Below, one piece after another: positions 46,401 through 56,113 of a DNA stretch of 64,000 bases. A program made the translations under genes and the position numbers. The stretch comes from Dactylis glomerata (Eukaryota; Streptophyta; Magnoliopsida; Poales; Poaceae): positions 6,816,852-6,880,851 of the forward strand of contig QXEO01000464.1 in assembly GCA_007115705.1 (NCBI GenBank), written 5' to 3'. Every line of letters begins with the position of its first letter. Position 1 is the first letter of the stretch. The notes under the pieces were generated by a model. The model had not been told where the DNA came from. It did no database searches and saw only the letters and a program-made list of their open reading frames with translations.

Positions 46401-46821
46401 TTTATTCCGGTGCAAATGGTTCAACCTGAAAAACGGGGTACAGGTAGACCCGCAGTACGGAATGACTACAGTGGATCTCAAGAATCTAGGGTACGACACC
46501 AAACCATTCGTCCTAGCCAGTGAAGTGGCTCAGGTTTTTTATGTGAAGGACATGTCTACCAAACCGAAAAAAAGAAAAGAAAGGCAAGAGGAGACATCAT
46601 ACGATGATCCAAAGCGCCACATAGTTCTTTCAGAAAAAAGAAACATCGTGGGAGTAGAGGACAAGACAGACATGTCAGAAGATTATAATAAGTTTGATGA
46701 TATTCCACCCTTCAAGGTGAAAACTGACCCAAGCATCATTTTAAATAATGAAGATTGTCCATGGCTGCGTCGCAATCAGAAGAAAGGGAAACACAAGAAG
46801 AAAACTCAGAAGACTAGATAG
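43489..46821 (+). CDS. TNP2-type CACTA transposase, apparently intact
   Basis: Long single frame of 1,110 residues. The coding start MNRQWMYGDRCHPDF directly follows a TATAATGCAG acceptor-like site, so 43489 may be the start of a second exon and an upstream exon is possible. Order: transposase-associated domain (residues 1-80, with the conserved CPCSSYRN), linker with an acidic stretch, CxxC motif NACPVCGALRYK, transposase_21 core (about 360-600; LCIYNLPPWLCMKRKFIMMP, NACTHCLGETDS, IDVMHVTKNLCVNLL), DUF4218-like region (about 660-810; HLLVHLVEEISVLGPVFLHN, MFPFERFMG) and DUF4216-like region (about 960-1030; QVFYVKD), ending in a basic Lys-rich tail that may target the nucleus. It cuts and joins the transposon ends. 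No stop or frameshift is seen. Confidence 0.92.
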   Translation: MNRQWMYGDRCHPDFITGMHYFLNVAEANRRSNGFIYCPCSSYRNTKDYSTSKTLHFHMLENGFMPGYNCWTKHGERGVIMEGNEEEEDSDNYPMFTEDGDSSMGEDEAEEEPIFDKPIFDDPDDDLGRAILDTKINCGSEKERLKLEKMLEDHNKLLYPNCEDGQKKLGTTLELLQWKAENGTSDKGFEKLLKIIKKMLPGENVLPSSTYEAKKVVCPLGLEVQKIHACINDCILYRGEYENLNACPVCGALRYKIRRDDPGDVEGESTHRKKVPAKVMWYAPIIPRLKRLFQNKEHAKFLRWHKEDRKKDVMLRHPADGSQWRKIDRKYKSFSDDARNLRFGLSTDGFNPFGEQSSSHSTWPVTLCIYNLPPWLCMKRKFIMMPVLIQGPRQPGNDIDVYLRPLVEELLQLWREEGVPIWDEHEQKEFNLRALLFVTINDWPALSNISGQSNKGYNACTHCLGETDSIYLRNKNVYMGHRRFLPKQHQVRKRGKHFRGEAEDRMNPTRPTRDVIYDMVKDLKVIFGKGPGGQSVPHDVDGHVPMWKKMSIFWELPYWKILEVHSAIDVMHVTKNLCVNLLNFLGVYGKTKDTPDARHDQQCIHEGNNLNPEKYQGTASYALTKEEKEIFFEVLSSIKVPSGFSSNIKGIINMSEKKFQNLKSHDCHVIMTQLLPVALRGLLSENVRVPIVKLCVFLNAISQKVINPLTLQNLQKDVVQCLVSFELVFPPSFFNIMTHLLVHLVEEISVLGPVFLHNMFPFERFMGVLKKYVHNRARPEGSISKGYGTEEVIEFCVDFIPDLKPIGVPESRYEGRLRGKGMLGKKATMCMDGHSFTQAHYTILHNSSLVAPYKVEHKNILRSEYPEQREDWIDGEHMKTFGGWLQTRLMNVTDEEQLYLLAKQPSSTISTFQGYEINGNTFYTFAQDKKSTNQNSGVRFDAAEDNGKKVTYYGYIEEIWELDYGPNFNVPLFRCKWFNLKNGVQVDPQYGMTTVDLKNLGYDTKPFVLASEVAQVFYVKDMSTKPKKRKERQEETSYDDPKRHIVLSEKRNIVGVEDKTDMSEDYNKFDDIPPFKVKTDPSIILNNEDCPWLRRNQKKGKHKKKTQKTR

Positions 46822-47640
46822 GGATCATAACTTGTGTATCTCAATATGGATTTTTGTGTAATGATGTTATTGTATGAGGGAAATTTTTCCGAGGCGGAGC
46901 TTCCGAAGATGTCGTAGGGCGTGAGCACCAACGACATCTTCGAGAAACTCCGCCACGGGAGATTTCCCAACCCTGTCCTCCATCCATGGGAATGAAACTC
47001 TCCCTACCTTCTAGGTTGGCTTGTTGAGCTGCTTGCCATGGCGTATCGATGCTCCTTTTATAGGCACGGCACCGCTTCTACTTTGTCTTGTTCCTCCGAC
47101 AGGGGCATCGTGCGTCCACCCACGCGTCCTTATCTCGTCGAGCAGTGCATCCACCCACGCGTCCTTATCCTGCCGACATCTTTAGTCTCGGTTGCACCCA
47201 CCAACCGGGACTAAAGGTTACCCACACGTCCTTATCCCACCGACAGTTTTGTTAGATGACACAAAAACCACCTTTAGTCCCGGTTGTACCCACCAGCCGG
47301 GACTAAAGGTTAGATGGTTCCCCGCGCCACTGCGTTCCCGCCTATTTTCTTCCCGCGCTTTCCACCGCTTCTACTTTGTCTTGTTCCTCCGACAGGGGCA
47401 TCGTGTGTCCACCCACGCGTCCTTATCTCATCGAGCAGTGCATCCACCCACGCGTCCTTATCCTGCCGACATCTTTAGTCTCGGTTGCACCCACCAACCG
47501 GGACTAAAGGTTACCCACACGTCCTTATCCCACCGACAGTTTTGTTAGATGACACAAAAACCGGGACTAAAGGTTCCCGCCTATTTTCTTCCCGCGCTTT
47601 CCACCGCTTCCCGCCTCCGTCTTCCCGCCATTTTTCACTA
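46822..47640. repeat. Internal CACTA spacer with direct duplication and GGGACTAAAGG repeats
   Basis: About 199 bp at 47071-47269 are repeated at 47364-47562 (offset 293 bp) with only a few changes. Both copies carry inverted units of the form TTTAGTCTCGGTTG...CAACCGGGACTAAAGG. A further pair at about 47272-47310 has TTTAGTCCCGGTTG. These resemble subterminal repeats of CACTA elements but with CCGGGAC instead of CCGGTAC. No gene. Confidence 0.7.
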
Positions 47641-47650
47641 TATATATGTA
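47641..47650 (+). promoter_or_regulatory. TATA box of the small CACTA ORF
   Basis: TATATATATG about 65-75 bp upstream of the ATG at 47714, with an ATCACATC-rich short leader between. Confidence 0.5.
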
Positions 47651-47713
47651 GGCTTGGCCTCCATTTACATATCACATCTAGACTCATATCTGCAAACCTC
47701 ATCACTCTCTTCC

Positions 47714-48241
47714 ATGGCTTCCATCGTATCTCTAACCCCCCAGGAGGCGGAGGCGCTTTGCGCCTCAAACTACCCCTGCCCGCCGGGCTACCGCGTCCCC
47801 ACCGGCTGGATGCTGAGCGCCGGAGGTGTACCGGTCCCTCCTGTCCCTGTAGGTGTGGCGCGCCAGATGGCCATCACGAACCACTACTACTTCGAGCTCA
47901 CGCCAGAGCAGCGGAGGAATCCTCAGTGGCATCCCGACTACAGCCCGACTTGGGACGCCTTCTTCATCAATCGGCGTGAGAGTGCGCTTGCCAGGCACGA
48001 GGAGGACGGCTCGCCTCGTTCGAACTTCAACGAGGCCGGCCGTCGGCTATGGTGGCGCGGCCGGACTCTCCAGAGCGTCATGGCCTACCGTGGCCCCCGC
48101 CTGCGCTACCCTCAGTCTCAGCCCACGCGTGCTCACCAGTCGAGGTTCGACTACCGCGACCCCGATGCCAGCGACGATGACACCGGCGACTACGACAACT
48201 ACAGTGGGGACGTTTATAGGGCTAGGCACGACTATGACTGA
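47714..48241 (+). CDS. 175-aa uncharacterised protein encoded within the CACTA element
   Basis: Intact single-exon frame starting MASIVSLTPQEAEALCASNY and ending in an acidic Asp/Tyr-rich tail (DDDTGDYDNYSGD). The middle has Trp- and Arg-rich parts (WHPDYSPTWDAFFINRRESA; RRLWWRGRTLQSVMAYRGPR). No known domain, signal peptide or membrane segment is recognised. It is GC-rich, unlike its AT-rich surroundings, and has its own TATA box and short leader, so it looks like a separate transcription unit on the same strand as TNP2. It may be a captured host gene fragment or a transposon accessory gene. Confidence 0.55.
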   Translation: MASIVSLTPQEAEALCASNYPCPPGYRVPTGWMLSAGGVPVPPVPVGVARQMAITNHYYFELTPEQRRNPQWHPDYSPTWDAFFINRRESALARHEEDGSPRSNFNEAGRRLWWRGRTLQSVMAYRGPRLRYPQSQPTRAHQSRFDYRDPDASDDDTGDYDNYSGDVYRARHDYD

Positions 48242-48464
48242 ATCACTCCAACATTCGAAAACAAGCTCGGTCGATTGTGACCTAATCCGGCCATGTATCT
48301 TAATTTTCAGTTGAGATATGTACTTCTTTTCCTGTTCAATCGTTTTCCCGCCCTTTTTCTTTCCGCCTTTTTCTTTCCGCCCTTTTCTTCCCGCCATTTT
48401 CCTCTCACGGACGCAGCGTGCCGCCGCGCTAACCGACACTTAATTATTAAGGGAACATATGATC

Positions 48465-48965
48465 AAAAGAAACTGCAACAGAAAAATCAAATATAACTAA
48501 TCAAAAAGAAAATCAAACATAACTAATCAAAAGAAAATAGGAAATCAAATATAACTAATCAAATATAAGTAATCAAAAAGAAAATCAAATATAACTAATC
48601 AAAAGAAAATAGGAAATCAAATATAACTAATCAAATATAAGTAATCAAATATAAAATCAAATATATCTAATCAAAAGAAAAAAGAAAATCAAATATAACT
48701 AATCAAAAATAAAATCAAATATATCTAATCAAAAGAAAATATAAAATCAAATATAAATAATCAAATATAACTAATCAAAAATAAAATCAAACATATCTAA
48801 TCAAAAGAAAATAGAAAATCAAATATAACTAATCAAAAATGAAAATCAAAAGAAACTGCAAAAGAAAAATCAATAGAAACGGCAAAATAAAAATGAAACG
48901 AAAATCAAAAGAAACAGCAAAAGAAAAATCCAACGAAAAGCAACAGAAAAATCAAAAGAAAAAGA
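48465..48965. repeat. A-rich minisatellite-like array
   Basis: About 500 bp of imperfect tandem units such as AATCAAATATAACTAATCAA and AATCAAAAGAAAATAGGA. Period is variable, around 20-55 bp. No coding potential. Confidence 0.8.
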
Positions 48966-48969
48966 AAAA

Positions 48970-49125
48970 AACCTTTGGTACCGGTTGGTGGAAAGAACCG
49001 GTACGAAAGGTTAAAATCGCGAAAAGAATTTTCGTAATTATATTTGGTACCGGTTTCTGTTACGAACCGGTACTAAAGGTAACCTTTAGTACCGGTTCTT
49101 TACAGCAACCGGTACCAAAGGACCT
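48970..49125 (+). repeat. Internal block of CACTA subterminal-type repeats
   Basis: Three inverted pairs: CCTTTGGTACCGGTTGG with GAACCGGTACGAAAGG, TTTGGTACCGGTTTC with CGAACCGGTACTAAAGG, and CCTTTAGTACCGGTTC with CAACCGGTACCAAAGG. The same units occur at the two ends of the transposon. This block lies directly before the leader of the second gene. Confidence 0.85.
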
Positions 49126-51989
49126 TTAGGGCTTTTTCTTCCACGCGCCGTCGCCAAATCCCCTCTCTCTCTCTCCAAACACACGCACGCGCAGCGCCGC
49201 CTTGATCTGCCGGAATCGATCCGCCGGAGCACGCAGCCTCAAGCCGCCGGCCTCCTCCCGCGCCCCCGGCCGCGCATCGCCGGAACACGCAGCCGCGCGT
49301 GTCTTCTCCGGCTTCCCGTCGTCTTACAGGTAACCTCTCCCTCTCTAATCTTGTCTCGGCGCAGAGGCCGCGGTGGCGCGGCATGGCTCGGCGGCGTGGA
49401 GGTGCTGCGCGGCCACGGAGGTCGTAGCGGCGCCATGTGACGGCCATGGAAGCGGCAACCGACGTTCTGAAAAATTTTATTCTTGCATTAATTGAAGAAT
49501 TTTCCAATTAGGTCTCAGAGTATGAGGCTTAGTATCTAGTCAGTACAAAATTTAAAAAAGGTGAATGTGAAACTAATTCAGCAGTTAAATTTATTCTGAA
49601 AAATTAATGATCAATTCAAGTGTTCTATGATCAATTAATGAACCACTCTCTGAAAATACATGAACCACTCTCCTGTGAGTTTATAACTGCTATGCTACTG
49701 TCTAGTAAACTAGTGCTTGCTTACTTGTTCAAGTTAGGAGCATAGGTAATAGTTAGGACTGATTATGTGGATATATAGGTAATAGTAAATGCAACTATTG
49801 TGCACACTGTCGCTGCTGAGGAAAAATCATATGGATCTTAGGTGACCAAGGTCCTCTTCCAGGCAGATTATTACTTCTCCAAGTTCTCAACCCATCAGGT
49901 AGAATCTACACCTAAGGGTACCAAGAATCTGAATCAAACTGATGCATGTTTTGCTTGCTTGTATGCTGATCTAATGTATGGTTGTGAAAATATAAAATAG
50001 GATTTAGATGGTATAAGGTAATTATTAATTTGGGTCAATCATAGATACATTAGGAATTATATTCCCAAGAATACTAGTTGCTAGCATGTATAAGTGTTGT
50101 CTCTGAAAATTGCTATCTTTCATCTCTGAAAATACATGAAACATTTACTCCTGGATGATTAGAACCATTGTGGTGCTGTCCTATAAATCAGTACCATGCT
50201 TGCTTGCTTGTTAAAGTTAGGAGCAGAGGTATTAGTTAGGGCTGAATCACATGATCAGGTTCTGGTTAGTCTGTCTAGTAGACCACAGAAGATGCACACC
50301 TCTGATTATATACTAAGCACATATCCCCGTAGAAACAAATTCATCCTTAAGAGTACTACCTGCTAGCACATATATATGATTGCTGATTGTACAAGCTTAC
50401 ATGTTCTGAAACTAAAAACCCATGCTCTGTTTATAAATGCATTGCACACATTCTTCTGTAAATATGTCAAATTGAAGGATCAAAGGAATTTCATTACTAT
50501 TAGAATCAATAATAATCACAGATCCAATAATTATTTTCAGAACTACCATATTAACTTCAGTACCACAGAACTCTATTTAACTTGACTATTGTCTTTTAGA
50601 TGAGCCAATGTACTGCAACATATCTTCAGGTTCCTGTAGATGAATTAGACCTCAGCAAACCATCAGGTTACACGTACAAAATATAAGCAAGCATGGCTGG
50701 TGTGTGAAATTTGTCTCTCACGTTCCTGTTTTGGAGTGCTAGTAGTGATGTCCAAGCCTTGAACTACTTTTACAGGATTAAGTTAGATGGGACCATTCAG
50801 GTAATTAAAATGAGCAACTCAGTGGCTCTCTATGCTGGTTTTGATTTAGAATCCTATACAATTAACCAAATAATCACATGTGCTACAGACCTTCCATTAA
50901 GCACCTTTATAGTCAACATAGACCTAGTGGTCCAGTTTACTTTGTTAATCTGGACCATGATCTTCACTACTGGATTATGTTATACATCAGTTACTCTAGG
51001 ACTTGGTCCTTGAGGATTCAGTTAACCATATGCCTTCCAGGTTAATAGCTCCAGGAGAGTGGTCCTAACTATGACCTGCTGCTCCTCATCTCATTGTTTA
51101 ATTAGCAAGGTCATTCTTTAATCTATCAAGATTGTCACTCTAGAATATTTGGCCTGTTTTGCTTTTATCAGTGTTGCCTTATTCAGTAACTAAGATCTTA
51201 TGCAAGTAGCAGCCACAGCTCACATATATGTGGTAGTATGATACAAAGCCTATTTTGGTTTTAATATGTGACAGTCAAGCCCTATTGAGAATGATATACA
51301 TACTATATACCAATATAAGAAACACAAGTTGTATTTAATACTCCAATATAGGTAACCTAATTTATTCTTGAATCATACAGTGCAACAAATGGGGCTTTGT
51401 TTAGTTAGGTTTTCAGTGTCTTGTGTGATGTAGAGGAGCCCAAAGTTTATGTTAACTTAATTTATTCTTGAATCATACACAGGTGAGGTGGTTTAGCTGG
51501 AAGCACTGAGATGGCATGCTAATCTGGGATACTATGCAGCTATAAAATAGATTGTCCTTTTTTGTTTTGACCTATGTATGTTCTGAAATCTGAACAAATG
51601 TTGCTGCTATGTATGTTGTTGCATGCTGGACTCCCTATTGTGTTGTGAAATCTCCATCATAGTGTTGTAAGTGAAACTATGAAGGATCTGACATGCTTAC
51701 TTGTTTCTCGAGATAATGATGTTGTTGTGTTGTGAATTCGAGATAATGATGTTGTTGTGTTGTGTCGAGATAATGATGTTGTTGTGTTGTGTTGTGTTGT
51801 GATTTACCACTAGTTGTTCTCATGGTTTTAATCCTCAATTCCATGTGGTCCCCTTCCATATATGTCCGAGTTCTTCTATAGTATACATGGTACAAGTGTT
51901 CTATAAGACATTGTTGTCATCCTATACATATATCTTGTCCATTAATAAAAACAAAATAATTGCACTTAATTTTGCAGTGACATTGAGCT
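49126..51989 (+). other. Leader and large intron region of the second CACTA gene
   Basis: CT- and GC-rich leader (49140-49330) with a possible donor TTACAG|GTAACC near 49328, then about 2.6 kb of AT-rich sequence without a gene, ending at the pyrimidine-rich sequence before 51990. Interpreted as 5' UTR plus intron(s). Short frames in it are not supported. Confidence 0.5.
51709..51800. repeat. Short tandem repeat, about 3 units
   Basis: Units starting at 51709, 51739 and 51766 with CGAGATAATGATGTTGTTGTGTTGTG, followed by a TGTTG run. Confidence 0.85.
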
Positions 51990-54900
51990 ATGGAGGACGA
52001 CACCTTCATCCGAGATGAGGAGCGAGAAGAAATGGTGCAGAAAATGATATTTGAGAGTGCCCGTGGACCGGAACCCAATGGAGAACCCGATGGAGATGAC
52101 GATGATTTCGGCTCACAATTTTTGAACGATGTCGGTGAGGGACTTGAGTCTGAAGAAAGAAGAGACAACGAAGTGTCCTTAATAAACTCCGGCGAGGTGT
52201 ATATCAAGGCTATATGTTCATCACTTGATGCATTGATTTATTTGTATTACACTTATTAACGAATCATTTTTCTTTTAGCCTTCTGGATCATCGAGCAAAT
52301 CTGTTAAAAAGCAACGAGGCCCGACGCAACGTCTAAAGGGCGAGGGTAGGTTAGCCCTCACCGCATTTAAGGCTAGTGGTCAACCGGTGGAGCCCAAAGA
52401 GCACTGCCGTAAATTTATAAACCAAGCTGGAGTTCTTGTTAGGGACCACGTACCGATCAGCATTGTAGAGTGGCATAAGCCGAAGAACGCGGGGGCTGAA
52501 GCTAGTTATGTCAATGATACTCTAAAGCTTTTTCTTTGGGACAGTCTACTGACACACTTTAGCCTACCGGAAGACATGACGGAAGGCCAGAAGAAGAAAG
52601 TCAAGGAATGGACTCTTAAGAGGATGGCCACACAATTCCAGACCTGGAAGAAAAATTTATGGGCCAGATATGCAGATAAAGATCCAGTATTCACTGGAAG
52701 TCTAGTGAAGATAAAAGATCACTGGCCCGCATTTAAGAGCTATAAGAAATCTTCTACTGCTGTGTCCCGATCAGTCACAAATACGAAAATGCTTCAAAGA
52801 AGGAACATTTCCATCATTTGGGGTCAGGTGGCTACAAGACTGCCATTCCAAAGTGGAGAGCATTTGAAGCTAAACTGATGGAGGCAAGAATCACTCCACA
52901 GACATGGGACTGGCCTGACCGGTCCAAGTTCTGGTTGTTCGCGCATGGGGCAGGGTTGGACCCAAAGACAGGGCAGATCGTTGCAAAGGGAAAATGGAAG
53001 GAAAAAGTTAATGCAATCACGACGCAGCTTATAGATGCAATTGAAAAAGTTAGAAAGGGAGAGTACATTCCCGATAGAGAGAATGACGAGCTGACACTCG
53101 CTCTTGGGAATGCGGAACACGTTGGACGGATACGAGCCCTCCCAGGTGTCACCATGAAGGAAGCATGGCCGGAGTGCGCTGACACTTATAGAAGCCGTTC
53201 GAGAAAGAAGAAGCAGGACTTAGACAGGTTAGCGGAATTGATAAATAGGGTGGAGGTGCTTGAGAAAAATCAGAGGGCACCTGATCAGCCGCTGTTTATA
53301 CAACATCCTCAAGCCGATGCCGCCCCATCTCAGCGAAGAAGCAGTGTGGGTTCCTCGCATCTTGAATGTGCAGGAAGCTACCCCGTGGATTATGTCACGG
53401 AGAAGACAGATTGCGAGCTACATGTGCAAATGAGGAACGTGTCCGTTAAGGTGGCGGTCGGCTATGTTTACCCAAATGAAGATGGAGCAACGCACCATCA
53501 TATGCCCATTCCAGCTGGCTGTGTTCGTGTCGGGGTGGATGACGTTGTTCCGGGTTTTGAAACAATGGAGCTTAATTTTCCTGGAGGTGACGAAGAGAAG
53601 ACACTGGCCGATGTCAAGCGCGGTTTCGCCATATGGTCCAAGAAATACATCGTCCTTTTGCCAAGGCCACCGACTCCTCCTCGTAGCAGTCCACATGAGC
53701 AGCAAATTCCACATGAGCAGCAATGGCCATCGACTCCGCCTGGTAGCAGTCCACATGAGCAGCAAAGTCCACACCTACCGGAGAGGGACCCCAGCGCGAG
53801 TCCACCATCTCAAGATCCTCCGCGTAAGACTGCGTTTTTTAAGCGGAACGGTACGCCGCCTAGGAAGAGACCTAGAAAGGAGAAACCACTGCCGCCTATT
53901 GAGAAGTTACCTTGGGAAAGAACTATCGAGGAATGCAGCGAAATCTCTAAGTCCGAGGTGGCAAAACATTTTGCTAAGAAAGTGCCAGAGATACCTTTTG
54001 AGAAGACTCTAGATCCGGTGAAAGTTATTCGTACCGTTGAGAATCTATATGACCCTCCACCATCGCCGCCATCTGACTATAGGCGTTCTATTGAAAAGTC
54101 GTATGACGCTATGGTGGAGGTGAAAAAACCCGATCAATCGGTGGTCTCGGCGAAAACTAGGAAACAAGTGTACCAGCTCGGAGAACAACCCGTTCAATCG
54201 GTCCCCCCTCTCAAGGTGTTTGACGAGAAGGCCGTTGAAAGTTCTCGACAAAACACAATTGATTACCCCATCGCTGAAGTAGTATATCAATTTGTTCAAG
54301 GGAAAGATCTGGTCGAGAATATCAGGTCGCTACCAACATGTATGCGTAATTTGAATGCGTGGTACACTAATGCCACAAAGAGAGGGATTGATTGTATCAT
54401 GGTGCGAGTTAAGGATGAGCACTACTTCCAAGAATACTCTGTGAGCGTTGACTTCCTCGAACTTTTTCAGTTATACAATCTCCGGGCCATCGACAAATCT
54501 ATCATCAGTTGCTATTGTCTGTAAGTGATTTATTAATATAATTTGAGAAGTCTTTAGCTCAGCTCATTCATTGTCTGCAAATTATCCTCAGTTTAATCTT
54601 TTGTGCGCTATATTATGCAGATCGAAGAAGCTCGAATGCAAAAGGGATGAAATCACGGACATTGGGTTCATTGACCCAGATACAATGCATGAAAAAACCA
54701 TAGAAGATCCCATCTATAACAAGGATACACCAGAGACTTTGCTAAGGTTTTTGAAGCGATAACGTGACAAAAAGATAATACTTTGGCCTTACAACTTCAA
54801 GTAAGTGTAACTGTCTTATAACACATTCTATTTTGCTCACCATATGTTAAAATTTTAACTGATGACTTATATCTATGACACTGCATATTTAAACGTGCGC

Positions 54901-55610
54901 AAGTTCCACTTTATTCTTATCGTCATTAAAATGTACGATGGAGAGGTTGAAGTCTTTGACTCACTAACCAAAGAGCCTATACTATACAAGTCGGCTTTTG
55001 ATATGCTCAAAAGGTAATTTTAATTCTTATCGGTTTTTTTGTTAATTTCCTGATATCAACAAATTAATAACTCTTTTATGCATTTTCTTTTGTCGGGCAG
55101 CGTATGGCAAACGTTCATCCAGGAAGATCTGATCGGTGGATGGAAACCGAAGCTGATATGACGTGCGAACAAAGTAAGTAGTACTACCTAGGTCCACACA
55201 CCTTTATCATACTTGATTATTATTTGATTGAATTATATTCTTGTACAGAAATGCGCGCAACAACCTGAGGGGACTAATCTATGTGGATACTATGTTTGCG
55301 AGAACATCCATAAGATTGTCAGCGAGAGAACGAATAATCAAAGGAATAGAGAGGTACGAAAACAATATTCACAAATTTATTTTGTTACCATAACTTGTGC
55401 TAAGTTTCAGTCATAATTGTTTGATTGTGATTTGATATATATATATATATACATAGCTCATGTATTCATTTGAATATCATTCTTTTACAGTTGGCAAGAA
55501 AGCGTGACAGGCTCCCAATCGAGCACCGCTTCAAAGCAATTGGCGAGGAATTGGCGGGATTTTTCCTTCGGGACGTCATACCTAACTTCGCAGAGTACCA
55601 CTATGAATGA
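51990..55610 (+). pseudogene. Second CACTA gene: Transposase_24-like protein with C-terminal Ulp1-like protease, broken
   Basis: Exons as I read them: 51990-52196, 52279-54520, 54621-54800, about 54904-55013, 55101 to about 55170, 55249-55353 and 55491-55610. The N-terminus is acidic (MEDDTFIRDEEREEM). Residues about 70-330 match the plant En/Spm-type Transposase_24 pattern (RGPTQRLKGEGR; GSGGYKTAIPKWRAFEAKL; GAGLDPKTGQI), followed by a coiled coil and Pro-rich part. The C-terminus has the Ulp1-type triad: His (54907-54909) in FHFILIVIK, Asp (54958-54960) in EVFDSL, and Cys (55282-55284) in QQPEGTNLCGYYVCENI. Defects: a 1-nt frameshift near 52788, TAA at 54760-54762, and a TGA in exon 55101. 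So no full protein is expected. In En/Spm the second protein binds subterminal repeats; the protease part may act on SUMO-like conjugates. Confidence 0.8.
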
Positions 55611-55904
55611 AGATCTACATGTAATATATAGCTTGACTCGGAGAGTACCACTATGCTACATGTAATAGATAGTATGCCTCGGAGAGTACCACTATGCATG
55701 AAGATCGATCTTCATACATGTACTACTTAATTTGCGATCTTATGCAATTACATGTGTTATATTATATGCACCAAGTTGATATGCATTACCTTGATCTTCA
55801 TGTACTCCTAAATCCAAACGCGTTTCTGGGCATCGACGCGATCCTCGTACGATGAAATGGTCTAATACCCCTAAACCCCTCCTAAAACCCTAAACCCTAA
55901 ATTC

Positions 55905-56095
55905 CTTTGGTACCGGTTCGTGTTACAAACCGGTACCAAAGGTTCCTAGCCCTGCTCTCTCCTGGGAGCCAACGTGGAGGCCCCTTTAATACCGGTTTGT
56001 AAGGAACCGGTACCAAAGAGGGGGGGCTTTTGTCCCGAATCTTTTGTACCGGTTTGATTTCCGGTACAAATGGCCCTCTGGAACCGGTATTGATG
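55905..56095 (-). repeat. Right subterminal repeats of the CACTA element
   Basis: Inverted units such as CCTTTGGTACCGGTTCGTG with CAAACCGGTACCAAAGG and CTTTAATACCGGTTTG with GGAACCGGTACCAAAG, matching the left end and the internal block. Confidence 0.85.
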
Positions 56096-56113
56096 TCCAT
56101 TTTTCGACTAGTG

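Larger units (their letters stand above)
42710..56113 (+). mobile_element. CACTA (En/Spm) DNA transposon, about 13.4 kb
   Basis: Left end CACTAGTAGAAAAATGGGC (42710) and right end GTCCATTTTTCGACTAGTG (to 56113) form imperfect terminal inverted repeats. The 3-bp flanks are CAA and CGA, a 2-of-3 match for the expected 3-bp duplication. Subterminal repeats built on TAGTACCGGTT / AACCGGTACTAAAGG lie behind both ends. Inside are TNP2 (intact), a small ORF and a second gene (broken). The element could still supply transposase even if the second gene is lost. Confidence 0.92.

Noticed and set aside
48465..48965. A-rich tandem array considered as CRISPR or centromeric satellite
   Set aside because: Units vary in length, there are no spacers, and it lies inside a CACTA transposon.
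42710..56113. CACTA element considered as two adjacent transposons because of internal repeats
   Set aside because: No second pair of CACTA ends was found by eye; the outer ends pair well and the gene order TNP2 then second gene is normal.
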